Made by a program: the position numbers and the translations under genes. Below, one piece after another: positions 23,101 through 34,700 of a stretch of DNA of 64,000 bases. The DNA lies in assembly GCF_009727055.1 (NCBI RefSeq), contig NC_052349.1:93759325-93823324 (forward strand), written 5' to 3'. Each line of letters begins with the position of its first letter. The first letter of the stretch is position 1. The notes below the pieces were generated by a model. That model was given only the letters and a program-made list of their open reading frames with translations, was not told the origin of the DNA and searched no databases. This stretch comes from Benincasa hispida. Its lineage: Eukaryota; Streptophyta; Magnoliopsida; Cucurbitales; Cucurbitaceae.

Positions 23101-24712
23101 GGACAAAAAAGCTTTATATCTTGGCTGTACAAGGCCATCTTTGTTCTTGATTTATATTTAATATACATACCGTTTTTTAGTTCATTCTAATGCTTCTTTC
23201 TTAGTTTCATTACCTTCCATAATACCCTTCATATTTAAAAATTTAAAAACTGAAAGTTGGCTTTCTGTTATTATTGAGTCAGTGAAAATGGAGAAACATG
23301 CTGATTCTGACGACAAATTTGGGATTGATAACGATTCTGTTCTTGAGTTCAGAGACACTAATAATTCCTTGGAACAAGTGCTCTGGAAAATTGAAGTGGT
23401 GCGTTCTCGACTTCACAAACTCAAGGGTCAAATGGATAAGGTGATGTCAAAAAATGCTGCAATATTTTCGTCCTCAGAGAATCTGAGCCTTCTTGCACCT
23501 TGTGAGGCACAGACCAGCTCTGCCCCTAGTCCTACGTTCTCTGCTGGTAATGGAGAATTATCAGTTGGAGTTATGTGTGCATCGACTCAACATATATCAG
23601 AGTGTGATATTGGTGATCTGATGAAGCCTGAAAGTGCTATTTCAAGCTTTGGGGAGGCAATACTAGTTCCTGATATTATTGAAAGTACAGTTGGTAATTT
23701 GGCTGCTACTGATGTTTCGGTTCCTCAACCCCAAATTGGGGACTCAACTGAGGATGTAAGAACACTTGATGTCCAGCTTATTAATCTGTCTTATACACAA
23801 ACCATTTGCTTGTGACTGATAATGCTAGAGACAACTTTTGGTTTGAAGTTTGAACTCTGAAAAATAGGTTTGTTTTTTTCTTTTTAAGTTTGTATGCTTC
23901 TATACTAAAAATTAAAAAAGGACATTTTCCTCAATTGCAAAGAAGTTAACTGTTTGAATTTTTCTGTATGTACTTTTACCTCTTCCTACATTGAGCGCTC
24001 ACTTTTCATGCCTCTAAAAAAACTTTCTGGAAAATTTTGGCTCTCATCTTTCGATCTCTTTGATATACTGCATGTCTATGGAATGAAATTTACATTTTTT
24101 TCATCACTTCCTTCCATGAAAATCGATATGTTTAGCTCTTAAAGAAGCTATATTTTACATTTGGATTTATGTGTCATGGTCTGTCTTCATATTATCTCTT
24201 TGATATGCATATACTGCATGTCTATGAAATGAAATTTTCTTCTTTTAACTAGCTTTCATGAAAATAGTTATGTTTAGCTCTAAAGAAGCTACATTTTGTA
24301 CATAGTTGATACTTCTGTCCAAGGATCACCGTGCTCTTCCTAATTAGTAAATAGCTAGATTCCTGCTTTCTAACATCAAAACTAACCTCCGCAGATTGTC
24401 GATAATGTGCTGATACACAATGAAGAGGCTGAGGCAGAGAGAAACACACATAGCAGGATTGAAGCGCTGCCTGTTGAAAAGCATCAAGAACCAGAAAAAG
24501 TCAACCAAGGAGAAGGCACAAGTCTCAACTCAAATCCAACAACACAACCTGATCCTATGGGAAAAGCTTTGGTCTCTGAGGAACAATCAGCTCTTAAGAA
24601 ATGTTTAGCTTCAGATATCAACTTCCCTAAGAACAAGAGAAAGAGAGGGGAAAGAAAAGCAGGCCCAGGTAGTTGGAACAAGAAACATTCGAGCGAACCC
24701 GATAGCCAGTAA
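14176..24712 (+). CDS. Gene A: conserved plant protein of unknown function, five coding exons
   Basis: Predicted coding exons: 14176-14426, 22503-22810, 22891-22947, 23283-23755 and 24395-24712; about 468 residues. All junctions keep frame: the first splits a codon as AG|G, the next two split after one base, the last is phase 0. The start at 14176 has G at -3 and +4. The N-terminal part is acidic and serine-rich ('EYSSSFAETSDADNCSGVSE'). The second coding exon gives the most conserved-looking block, 'WQNFIRPLMWRCKWTELRIK' then 'EIQSQALKYSRAL', and a basic stretch 'RRKAMKRRKRKKVE' that could be a nuclear signal. The fourth has a predicted helix 'LWKIEVVRSRLHKLKGQMDK', which looks like a short coiled coil. 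The C-terminus is charged and basic ('KNKRKRGERKAG'). I recognise the block as belonging to an uncharacterised plant family but cannot name a function. The first coding intron is 8,076 bp and full of transposon remains. A poly(A) signal AATAAA lies at 24973-24978. Confidence 0.8.
14950..15245 (+). mobile_element. Copia-type LTR remnant with degenerate primer-binding site (in intron of gene A)
   Basis: The segment has LTR-like phrases 'actattggtatattgtaatt' and 'ttcgcttgatattccaatat', and ends in 'ggtggtatagtaacatagct'. That end looks like a worn form of the usual TGGTATCAGAGC site that pairs with initiator tRNA-Met. No coding part follows. It is a truncated or solo LTR. Confidence 0.5.
15573..16217 (+). 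mobile_element. 5'-truncated LINE (3' end only) with 17-bp target duplication and two poly-A tracts
   Basis: The insertion is 15590-16200. It opens inside the C-terminal zf-RVT-like region of a plant LINE ('HETPSHFFINCLFSVRIWEL', 'SFGWSLLSP', then shifted frames) and ends in a LINE 3' trailer with 'caatgaaatttgtttcc'. The first poly-A is at about 16026-16037. A second trailer, 'caatgaaattgtttcttatc', and a second A-rich tail follow at 16179-16200. Target-site duplications lie at 15573-15589 and 16201-16217 and match at 14 of 17 bases ('ggacctactag' against 'ggacctattag' at the end). The right copy starts directly after the second tail, so both tails seem to belong to one insertion. Confidence 0.75.
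16268..19960 (-). mobile_element. LINE (non-LTR retrotransposon), antisense in intron of gene A
   Basis: Read on the minus strand, the order is that of a plant L1-type ORF2. Endonuclease remnants lie at about 19950-19340 ('ISILDVLKGGYTLSIN', 'NGKFTWSRGGNSSSQSLIDR'). Reverse transcriptase lies at about 18850-17540: 'KNKAPDPNGFTVEFF', 'LDLEKAFDQVDWDFLE', 'GIRQGDPLSPFLFLLVSE', and the active-site block 'ILQYVDDTLLVSKDDD', which keeps the two aspartates. 'NLSRGGKLTLIETVLSSIP' and a zf-RVT/C-terminal region follow, to about 16447. The 3' trailer ends at a T run on the + strand at about 16269-16276, its poly-A. Several frameshifts and stops show that it is dead. A run of about 20 T at 17820-17839 on the + strand lies inside the RT region as a lysine tract, probably an expansion. 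Confidence 0.9.
20041..20480 (+). mobile_element. Ty3/gypsy integrase fragment (in intron of gene A)
   Basis: At about 20255-20300 one frame reads 'EDIAKDFVLGLERVSK', and after a one-base shift another reads 'NDSIFVDVDHFNQMTHFI', then 'ENLFLKGAVCLGLL'. This is the order found at the start of the gypsy integrase core, where the first catalytic aspartate lies in the 'DFVLGL' block and the 'VVDRF' block follows. Stops and shifts show decay. The sequence from 20041 to 20250 has no recognised match. The TRIM array at 20486 interrupts or truncates this fragment. Confidence 0.65.
20481..21162 (+). mobile_element. Tandem TRIM element: LTR-internal-LTR-internal-LTR with one target duplication
   Basis: Three near-identical short LTRs lie at 20486-20630 (145 bp), 20754-20898 (145 bp) and 21015-21157 (143 bp). 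Each starts TGTTAGGAACCAAG and ends CCTAACA. After LTR 1 and LTR 2 comes 'atggtatcagagccggttg', holding the primer-binding site TGGTATCAGAGC at 20632-20643 and 20900-20911. Each internal part is 116-123 bp and ends in a purine run ('gggatgggggtat', 'ggatggggtat'). The whole array is flanked by perfect 5-bp duplications GTTTC at 20481-20485 and 21158-21162. It has no coding capacity, as expected for a TRIM (terminal-repeat retrotransposon in miniature), which needs enzymes from other elements. Having three LTRs and a single duplication is unusual. Confidence 0.95.
21163..21510 (+). mobile_element. LINE 3' fragment with poly-A tail (in intron of gene A)
   Basis: The frame around 21280-21380 reads 'IWIEKNYKMFRGGERSNQ' then 'GIWSLVMFNAFIWA', the usual C-terminal end of plant LINE ORF2. 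A trailer with 'atcaatcaatgaaataattt' leads to a run of about 25 A from 21478. The 5' part is lost. Confidence 0.65.
21511..22502. other. Last part of the large intron of gene A
   Basis: 21560-21990 may hold another worn LINE zf-RVT piece ('CCNLCKRDGENSWHFSW' on the + strand at about 21750-21800), but the match is weak. 22085-22145 is a CA/TA-rich simple repeat. The acceptor is 'tttttttgtag' ending at 22502. Nothing else is recognised. Confidence 0.35.
23756..24394 (+). repeat. Intron of gene A with an internal tandem duplication
   Basis: Two copies of about 110 bp occur at 24050-24160 and 24193-24300. Both contain 'atactgcatgtctatg', then 'catgaaaat', 'atgtttagctct' and 'aaagaagcta'. The period is about 140 bp. 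The intron is 639 bp, with donor 'gat|gtaaga' and acceptor 'ccgcag'. Confidence 0.7.
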
Positions 24713-25000
24713 GTGATTTTAGCTGTGTCAATTAGAGGGTCTAGAGCTTGTCAGGCATAAAATTTCCACCTTGCCATTAGCTGTCGGTGTAGGTAAGCAA
24801 TGACCAGTTATCAGGTTTAGTCTTATAAAGTAATTTCCAGATTGAATCATCTCTATTGCTGCTTTGTGCTGCCACAATGAGTTAGAGAGTGAACCTGATA
24901 CTTGTACAACTTATTTGTGTCATGTTTATTAGGAACTTATCTCTCTCATAGTCGTAAGTTGGTTTAGATCTCAATAAAAATAACTTTTGCCAACACTTTT
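24713..25000 (+). terminator. 3' untranslated region and poly(A) signal of gene A
   Basis: The stop TAA is at 24710-24712. AATAAA occurs at 24973-24978 within a T-rich context, which fits a plant poly(A) signal at a normal distance. The true cleavage site cannot be read from sequence alone. Confidence 0.5.
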
Positions 25001-28000
25001 TACCTTGAGTTACTGTTCGTGCTCTAAAGGATTTCTGTCTAGAATTCATCTTTCAGTTAGAAGATACCTCAGTTTGACTGCAAAGGGACATTAGATTCAC
25101 TAGAAGCTGTTGGTTCAAGACATTCGAAGGTCACGTATTTGGGATTTTAAATACCATACAAGTAACAAGTTTCTTTGTTGATATCTATGAATGTTACATT
25201 GCTTGAGCTTAACCTAAGTTCTTTTGTTGGCAGATTGATGAAGACTTGTTACATGGTATGCAAAATTTATAATCATTGTCTTATCCTTTGCAGCAACTTT
25301 TTTAGGTTGGTTGCGAATGTGATTCCCTACATAAACGGCATCATGATGCCACGATACTTTGGTAAGTCATTGGCAGAAACTAAATCATGAATGCACTCTA
25401 TCATTTGTGCAATTCTGATAAAGATGATCAAGTATATGGATCAAGTATCAATGACAAAAAATATTAGTTTTGAATGGAGATCAAATAGAGGTTAAGTTTA
25501 CATTTCATGGATAATAATTTGAAGAGTTGTTACAAGTAGTGTAGAATGGTTATAAAGAAAATACAAACAAGAAAATTTTCTGTGGATGAAAAAGAATCCA
25601 ATTTACCTAAGTTTGTGAAGAGTAGGAAGCGTGTAATAAATGCTATGCTTGGCATTGGAATGGGAATCTTCTCTATTCATCTAGTTTGCTTTTACATTTC
25701 CAAACTCACTCATTCCCTTTCACTCTATTCCCTTTTTAATTTTATTGATAATCCGGACGATCCAACCTAAAATGTAAGGGTTGGGTTGGATTAAATATTT
25801 TCTGTTTTTGTTTGGTTAGGATGATTCGTGGGTAGGTTAAAAAAAATTTGGATTGACCCAACCTAACTCAAATTTGTACATATATTTTTCTTTGTTTTGA
25901 TTATTTTGTATTGATTAATTTGTGAGTTTTTAATATTTTCCTTTTAAAATTGTTATGATATCTATCTTTGTTTAAAATCTACAATAAATATCATAAATAT
26001 TTGGTATTTAGCATTTGAGTTTTATAAGATTTTAGTTATTAGTCATGTGTTATATATAAATTTACATATTTTTAATTAAAAAGAAATAATAAGTTATAAT
26101 CCGACAATCTAATTCAATTCCACCCGAATTTTAAGGGTTGAGTCGGATTGGGTTGGGGACTTTCTTTTGGGTTATCGATTTAATCAATCCAAATTTTTGT
26201 GGTGGTCTAAAAAATATCAATTCAACTCAATTCATGTACATCTCTAGCCACGCTAATTTGTCCAATAAATTCTCAAATTGAAACAAAAGCATTTTCCCAC
26301 TCTCAAAATCAAATGAATCTCTTTTCCTCTCACATATTTTCAAAGATTTGAGCTTTTGAAGCTATGTGTTCCATGAAAAATGGGTTTGATGAGATTTATA
26401 TATATATATATATATAAATATATATTATATATAATAATAGTATATATATATATATATATATATTAATTATATATTTTAATGTTATTTTCACAAATTTTCA
26501 TGGTTGATTTCTCATAATTTTGCATTTGTTTCATCTTTTAGCTATGGGAAATGGATAATTTGCCCATAGTCTGAAAATTAGATTAGATCAGAGACTTTGA
26601 GATTTGGGTTTCTTTTTCTGCAAAACTTTGAAATATATATTAAATAAATCATCTTAAATAGAATGGAAATCGACAACTTTAATTAGTTTAAAATTTAAAT
26701 CATATTCTTAGTTTACAACCATTTTTAAATAATAAATTTAGAACGTTATATACAAGTATTTGAATTGAACCCTAATTAATTATTGTCATTCACACATCAT
26801 TAGTGAAATAGGAATGACTAATCGATATGATAAGTTATGTTTAGCTAAATTTGTATGAGTTGGTGTATATGATGTGTAAGATAGTTATCCATTTAATAGC
26901 ATTGATTTATGCAACATTCTATTAGTAATGTTAAAAATGGTTATAATCCTTGAATGCATATAAATATAATTTTGATTCCTAAATTAAGTTAGATTAATTT
27001 TAACCATAAAATTTTAATTTCATCATATTAATTGCATTTCAAACTTAAATAAATCTGACGATCTTAATCATAATTTTTTTTAATAAAAATATATATATAA
27101 TCTTAACCCTTTAATAAGTTCTCGCTTCAAATATCGTTAAGAAGGAAAACTTGTTTTTTATATTTTTATTGAATAAAGCATATGTACCCTATGAAATTGA
27201 TAAATATAACTTAGAGGTGTATAAAATCTTCTTGATAGAATTAATCCAACTTAGTTTAAGAATCAAAATTGATTTTTACCCAAAAGTATATTTTTATTCA
27301 TTCAAGGATTACGAACAAAGAGGAGTATAAAACCGATTGAGATTTTAAGATACCATTACATATAGTTTTTTTAGTACAACAATTGCGAGAATGGAGAATC
27401 GAATCTTCAACTTCTAGGGAAATAAGGTCATGCCAATTATAGTTAAGCTAAGCTCACTTTGATAGATACTATTACGTATAGTGAATGTCAGTGAATTCTT
27501 AACTTAAAATTTTATATTGTAGTTAATTAAAAACTAGAAAATTAAAAACAAAAGTATTATGTAGCAAAAATTTTTACCATAAAAACTAATCACTCTACCT
27601 TTTGATGGAACATCCCTTTTACCATATCATATGAAAATTAAATTCATATTTACATTAAAAAAAAAAAGTTCATAGTTTTAAACATCAAATATAGACTAAG
27701 GTTAAAATATTATTTTGAACCATTTTGGTTCAAATACTTTAAAGTTTCTTCTATTTTATTCTTAGTACATTTAAATATCTAATTTTAGTCTCTATACTTT
27801 CAAAATTTTTAAATTTAGTCCTTATTATTTGTTTATTATTGATTTTTTCAAAATATTTTTACTTATTTATTAGCTTTTTACTACAAACTTCAAAGTACAT
27901 AAATCAAAATGATATTTTAACCATTGATTATATTGTATCATGCATGTGTTTTTACTTTGATATGCTACATCTCCCTTGTTAATAGGAAGTTGGGTTGGTA

Positions 28001-28200
28001 CATATGAGAGATTAGTAGAGATTGGGCAAACTATATGGATAAGAGGCATTTCCAAGTCCAAAAATAATAGCACAAACTCTTCTATATTCAATATCTCATT
28101 ATGAAAATCCAATATCCAAATCCACAAAAATTCACCTCCAAAACCTTGGTAACTAGGGTTTCTCTTTGCTCACCAATCTCTTCTTTCAAAAATGACATTT
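25001..28200. other. AT-rich intergenic sequence
   Basis: No gene is supported. Short open frames at 25175-25390 and 25546-25770 carry no recognised motif. 25760-26240 is a decayed repeat with 'gggttgggttgg' near the left and 'gattgggttgggga' near the right. 26396-26466 is an AT microsatellite. 27720-27870 contains 'tttagtctctatactttc' phrases like those in the foldback element at 58891. The rest is low-complexity. Confidence 0.5.
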
Positions 28201-28242
28201 TTTTAAAGCTGAATTCCCTCCTAGAAAAATTCATTTAGTCAT

Positions 28243-28404
28243 CCATGGCCAAATTAGCCACTGTTTTTCGAAACTCCGAGGCCTCATCGTCCATCGGTCG
28301 AGAGGGTTTTTTTCGAGAAAAATCATCTCGACACAAAAATTTGTCGTCGAAGAAGAGGCAATGATACAAGCAATGAGTAGAAAAAGAAATGAAAGGTAAT
28401 TATG
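28243..28404 (+). other. Weak candidate for a small gene or its remnant
   Basis: A start codon in good plant context ('atccATGGCC') opens a 43-codon frame with the start 'MAKLATVFRNSEASSSIGRE', ending at a TGA at 28372-28374. At a run of seven T (28306-28312), one missing base would explain a shift to a second frame that continues 'IISTQKFVVEEEAMIQAMS' to a stop near 28404. The base composition is richer in GC than its surroundings and the upstream 100 bp look like a plant leader. I do not recognise a family. It could be a small protein gene with an assembly error, a dead copy, or chance. Confidence 0.25.
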
Positions 28405-29042
28405 AAGAGGAGATTTAGAAGTGTTATGAGAAGGGGAAAAGCTTGGGCCATGTCCTCTTAGTAAAATGATAATGGCTCAAGGGAATAGTAATAAAAGTAA
28501 GAACCCAAAGGTAAAAAGTAAAGAAGTAAAAAAAGAAAAAAAAAATTATTATTTTTCTTGTCTTCCAAACTTATAATTATTGGGCTGACAGGCTTTAGTA
28601 TTCTTTTTCTGTTAACAAAAGGGCCATAATCTTCTATATACTTTTATTATTTTATTTTATTTTTTCTTGGATCCCTTCTCTTCACTTTTTGCAGTCATTA
28701 AAGTAAAAAGTCAACAAAGAGTCCAAGAAGCCTCCATGCATGCCTCTTTTTTTTTTTTTTTTAATGAGGATTCTGATTTCTATGTGGAGAATAAATATAT
28801 AATGTCTTAAATATATATATTTATTTTTTAATTTTGCTTTTAGATACAGAAATATGTATGAATAAGGAATTTCATTTTTTTTTTTTAAAGTTCTTTACAG
28901 AATAGCTTTACGGTATTTTTTAGAATAAAATGAAAGCGCACAATCAGAAATAGTAAAAGATGAGTGGATTTTGTAACCTCTCTAAATAGTATATTGAAAT
29001 TTCTTTTCAAAGTATGCACTCATATATTTGCATAAACAATAA
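28405..29042. other. Intergenic sequence
   Basis: AT-rich, with homopolymer runs (for example T runs at about 28747-28762 and 28876-28885). I see no gene or clear repeat. Confidence 0.5.
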
Positions 29043-29690
29043 TGTTGGGACAAAGATTTGATATTTGCCTTGTTTGATCTATATTTGTATAGATTTACTT
29101 TCGATTTTGTTATGGATCACTTTTGGACTAAGAATCACGAGTTCGGACCGATAAACTTTTATTGATAAAATCGAAATAATGACAATCAAATGAAGACAAA
29201 GGAATGTAAAAAACGAGTCAATGACTGAGGGATGAAGAAATTAGAGAAAGGAGAGACGTTGGGCCAGAATGCCTGACTTGCCCAAGAGGTCGAGGCTGAG
29301 GCATACAGTTTTTCATCCCTAAATGATTGCTTCTCATAGGCCATGATCTAAGCCCCCTTGGCCAATTGGAGTTCGCATTTCCTAATCCCACTTAGGTTCA
29401 AAACCCTATGTTCTAATCCCACTTGGATCTTGAACCCTAAGTCCACCCCACTATGAATAGGAGGTTATTGGCACACTCAATGGTAAGTTCTTCTCTTCAG
29501 TTCTAGCTTGCTCTGACCATTTACTAAATACTGACTTAAGCATTGGAAATTTTGTGGTAGACACCACACGAGTGTTTTCTTTTTTTGTCTTGTAGGTCGT
29601 CTTCCTTCTCTAAAATTACAAATTTTCACCGTCGAAGATACATAAAGTCAGGCGAGTCTTCCTGTCTGGATTTTGCTATCAACAGGTTAC
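29043..29690 (+). mobile_element. LTR-like fragment
   Basis: The segment starts 'tgttgggacaaag' and ends 'ggattttgctatcaaca', an ending like that of many plant gypsy LTRs. It is richer in GC than the flanks and includes 'ccctatgttctaatcccact'. I found no target duplication and no primer-binding site, so this is a tentative call. Confidence 0.35.
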
Positions 29691-31397
29691 ATTAAAAAAA
29701 TGACTCCTACTAATAGATATGTTAGACTTATAATTAATACAACATAAACCTTTCTCACTTTTAATGTTACTTTCTTTACAAAATTCGTCATGTTAAAATA
29801 GTATTTTGATCCTCTTTATTTTGAAACTTATTCTAATCTTTTACTTTTCGGTATCTAAATTAAGTTCTTGTTCTTTTAATAAATCTTAAAATTAATTTAC
29901 ACGGTTAGTTTATTTAACTATTTTTAAAAAATAAAATTCACTATTACTCATCTTTTCTCTATAAATCTTAGAAATATGTTTATATTGTATATTTTAAAAT
30001 TAGGTAAAACGTTTAACTTTAAACTAATAATAAATGATTAATTTAAGATTTGTAGTAGAATATAGAAAGTAAATTTTGAAAGTTGAAATTAAGAAAACTA
30101 AAACGAATTCAAATTAGGAGACTTTCAAAAATAGAAAAATAAGAAATTATTTATACAAAATGGTAAAATTTAATCTTCTTTAACAAAGGTTGATAGAGAC
30201 TGATAAAAAACTATCAGTGTCTATCAGTGATAGAAACTGATAGGAATCTATAATATATACTGATAGAGTGTCTATCAATTTTTTCTTTTTTTGTTATTTT
30301 TGTAAATAGTTTGACATTTTTTCTATATGTGAAAATTTCTTTCAAATTATAAGAGCCAAATAAATAAACTTTTAAGTGATATTTTCTCCTTCTTGATGGC
30401 AATGGGTGACCTAACTAACATAGAGGTTTCAACAACCACAACTCTCCAAAAATTCCATATTAATTTAACTTTCCATGAAGAACTTTAATCCAATTACTAA
30501 TTCTTCCCTGATTACATCAAATTAAAATTAACCCAAAAAAAAAAGAGAGAGACAACAAGTTCTGGTTTATTTATTTATAAAACATTAGAAATTATAAAGA
30601 GAATTTTTCATAGTTGTTTCTCCCACCTTGGTTTTAAGGCAGACCACAAAATAATAATAAACAAATAAACCAAATAAAATTGATTATGTTAATTCACAAA
30701 TTTGGTTTTCTTTTTGTTTTGACCAGCACAATGTCAACTTGGGCCTATGACTTTAAAAATGTATGTTTAAGAATCACATAAATAGACATAAATACAAGAT
30801 AATACAATATGGTGATACGTCAATTTCTAAAAATTTAAAATATTGATACGTTGATGATACGTTATATATATATAAGTTAAATTAAAGTAGATTTAAGAAG
30901 AGAATGGAAACTAAAAAAAGAAGAAAAAAAAGTCAAGAAAAGAATGAAGATTTATTTACCTTTTTCAATTTTTATTATTTTTATATATTTTGTTTTGGAC
31001 GGTTAGATTGAAGTGCTTTTAAACAAAATAGGTCGTGGATTGGGCTTTTTAAGTGGTTGGACTTAAATTAGAAAAAATGATCCAACGTATTCCTTCATGT
31101 ATTTGGAAGGGATATGTATATCAAAAAATTAAAAAGATAAAAAAAAGAAATAGATACTTTAAATCAGTATTGGATACGTATCTGGATATATCCCCATAGA
31201 TACGTATCTGATACTCAGTACAATTAGAAGTATATGTGTTTCCTAGGTTTAAGGTGGACCACAAAATAACCAAATAAATTGATTGTGTTAATTCACAATT
31301 TTATTTTATTTTATTTTTATTTTTATTTTTTTGGTTTGACTAGCACCATGTCAACTTGGCCCTATGACTTTAAAAATGTTTCCATTTCTATTTAATC
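29691..31397. repeat. Intergenic sequence with a duplicated 140-bp block and a GATAGA-type repeat
   Basis: 30613-30766 and 31241-31383 are direct copies: both contain 'gaccacaaaataa', 'gttaattcacaa', 'atgtcaacttgg' and 'cctatgactttaaaaatgt'. Between them is about 470 bp with several 'gatacgt' words. 30185-30330 holds the GATAGA/TATCAGT repeat that recurs at 39095, 40333 and (inverted) 59295. I see no gene. Confidence 0.65.
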
Positions 31398-31402
31398 CAT
31401 AT

Positions 31403-31766
31403 TGTTGTGAAATTGAGGAGCATAATAGATATGGAGAAAATATAAAATAATAATATATATTTAAATATAATAAATAAATGATATGATATGATAATAATAA
31501 ACTAAAATTATAAAATAATTAAAACTATAAAAATTGGGCAATATAGAAATTTAAGTGGAATTTTGAAGTTGATTAACCCACCAATGTGTGTGATTTTAAG
31601 ATCCACCAAATGTCACTATTTATAGGTAAAGTGGCAACTAAGATGAAGTCTTACATAGACACCAAGCATAAATAACTACAAGGTACATGAACAATATGAA
31701 AATTGACACATGACTTTTAGGATACTAGGCAATGGGCATCTATTTATTTTTATAATATTTATAATA
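31403..31766 (-). repeat. 3' LTR of the minus-strand copia element
   Basis: 364 bp, partner of 36601-36962. The polypurine tract lies directly beside its inner end at about 31767-31778 (CCCCC on the + strand). Confidence 0.9.
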
Positions 31767-34700
31767 TTCCCCCTTAGATACCCATATATATATATATGAA
31801 ATATGACTCGTTAAAATCTTATTTAAAAAACCCAATGGGAAAAAACCTAGTGAAGAAAAAAAAAGTACATATTTCATATAATATATACTCATAAAAGAAT
31901 ACAATATATTTACTCCCCTTATGAAAACATCACTTAAAATCTTCGAGTCGTTGCATTCCAATGTCGTGTGCCAATTTTTCAAAGGTTGCGGTTGGTAATG
32001 TCTTTGTATATAAGTATGTTAGGTTATCCTTTAAATAAATTTGTTGTATAGTGACGTCTCCGTTTTCTTTAAGATCATGAGTGTAGAAAAACTTTAGTGA
32101 AATATGTTTTGTTCTATCTCCTTTAATATATCCTCTTTTGATTTGGGCTATGTAAGCTGTGTTGTCTTCGTATAATATTGTTGGAAGATTTTTATTAGAA
32201 GACAAGCCACATACTTCACGAATGTGCTGAGTCATTGATCTTAGCCATACACATTCTCGACTAGCCTCGTGAATTGCAAGAATTTTAGCATGATTTGAAG
32301 AAGCGACCGTTATAGTATGTTTCACCGATCGTCATGATATAACAGTTCCTCCACATGTGAACAGATAACCTGTTTAAGATCTAGTTTTGTGTGGATCAGA
32401 TAAATATCCAGAATCTGCATAATCAACTAGGTCAAAAGTTGATTTATTTGAATAAAACAAACCCATATTGATTGTTCCTCGGAGATTATAGAGTATATGC
32501 TTTTTTTCGTTCCAATGTCTTTTTGTAGAAGAAGAACTATATCTAGCTAATAAATTTATTGAAAAATGCAATATCTGGTCTTATATTATTAGCAAGATAC
32601 ATAAATGCCCAAATTACACTAAGATATGGTACTTCAGGACCAAGAAGTTCTTCATTATCGTCTCGAGGTCGAAATATATCTTTCTTTATATCCATTGAAC
32701 GGACTTCCATTGGAATATTTAATGAATATGCTTTGTCCATATGAAATCTTTTCTAAATTTTTCTTGTATAAGTTAATTGATAAATAAATATTCCACCTGC
32801 TAAATGCTCAATTTGCAAACCAAGGCAAAAATTTTGTTTTTCGAGATCTTTCATCTCATATTCTTTATATTCTTTTGTCTTTGAAATCTCTTCAAGAGTT
32901 CCAATCATATTCAAGTCATCAACATATTCCGTTATAATAGCAAATCTTGATTGTAATTTCTTTATAAAAACACATGGACATATTGGATTATTTTGATATC
33001 CTTCTTTTAATAAATATCCACTCAGGCGATTGTACCGCATTCATTCCGATTGTTTCAATCCATATAGTGATCTCTATAACTTTATTGAATACAATTACTA
33101 AGAATTTAATGTATATGTTCCAGGTACTTTAAATCCTTCTGGAATTCTCATATAAATATCATTAACAAGAAATCCATATAAATATGATGTGACTATAATA
33201 TGCATATCCAGACTTTCATACACAGTCAAACTAATTAAATATTTTAGTGTAATTGCATATTCCACAAGAGATATGTCTCCTCATAATCAATACTAAGTCT
33301 TTGTGAAAAACCTTGTGCAATTAGTCTTACTTTGTATCTTGTGACCTCATTATTTTCATTTCTTTTTCTCATAAATAACCATTTTTATCCTACAGGTTTG
33401 ATACCTTCTAGTGTTCGGACTACTGGTCTAAAAACCTACCGTTTTGAAAGTGCTTCTTTCCGCTGAAGTCAATCTTTTCTATGTCGACATTCTTCAACAA
33501 TTTTTGGTTTAAGATCCTCATTTTCAGATATAATATCAAGAGCAATATTATACGCAAAAATGTTGTCAATAACTACATTATTTCGATTTCATCTTTTTCC
33601 TGTCATGACATAGTTTATTGAAATCTCATTATTATCTTTAGATATTTCACTTTCCTCACTAGTCATGTTGAGGATTTCTTCATGGATATTTACGTCCTCA
33701 ACCAAGTGTTTTTTACTATTAATTACTTTTTGTTTTCGAGGATTTTTATCTTTGGAACCCACTGATTTACCACGCTTATGACGTGTTCCAGACTCATTAA
33801 TGACAACTTGTTGTATTGAGATATCAATTTTGTGGAATATTTGTAGTTGGTATATGTGACTTAGTTACTTTTTTTGCATCTATAAATGCATATGGTAATT
33901 GATTTTCTATATTTTGTAAATGAATTATTTTCTGAACTTCAAGTTCACGTTGATCTGTACGGGGATCTAAATGAGACAATAACGATACATACCATGTAAT
34001 TTTTTTTTCCAATTTCTTAATTTCTTCCCCTAATATTGGAAAATTTGTTTCATTAAAATGACAATCAGGAAATCGTGCAGTAACATCACCTGTCAGGGGT
34101 TCAAGATGTTTAATAATTGATGGGGAATCATATCCTGCATATATTTCTAACCTTTTTTTAGGACCCATATTAGTGTATTGTGGTGGAGTGGAACATATAT
34201 TGCACATAAAAAATTCTCAGATGGGAAATATTTGGCTCATGACTATAAGCTAATTGTAATGGCAAGTACTTATGATAAGCTACTGACCTAATGCATACAA
34301 GTGACGCTGCATACAAAATAGCATGTCCCCATACAAATGAAGGAAGCTTAGCTCTCATAAGTAATGGTCTTGCAATTAATTGCAAACGTTTTATAAAAGA
34401 TTATGCTAAACCATTTAGTGTATGAACATGAGTTACATGATGTTCAACACTTATCCCAATTGACATATAATAATTATCAAAAGCTTGGTAAATTCACGAG
34501 CATTATCAAGATGAATGGTCTTAATTGTATAATCAAGAAATTTTGCTTTTAATTTAATTATTTGATCAAGTAATCTTACAAATACAAGATTTCGACTTGA
34601 TAATAAGCACATGTGTGACCATATACTGAATGGATCTATTAGTACCATAAAATATCTAATCATGAATTCGTTCTAAAAATGCAGGTAATTCAGTTCTCAC

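Noticed and set aside
26396..26466. Long AT repeat as a regulatory or matrix-attachment site
   Set aside because: A simple dinucleotide microsatellite; nothing in the sequence supports more.
27870..28127. 85-codon minus-strand frame
   Set aside because: No domain, low-complexity surroundings, no splice partners found.
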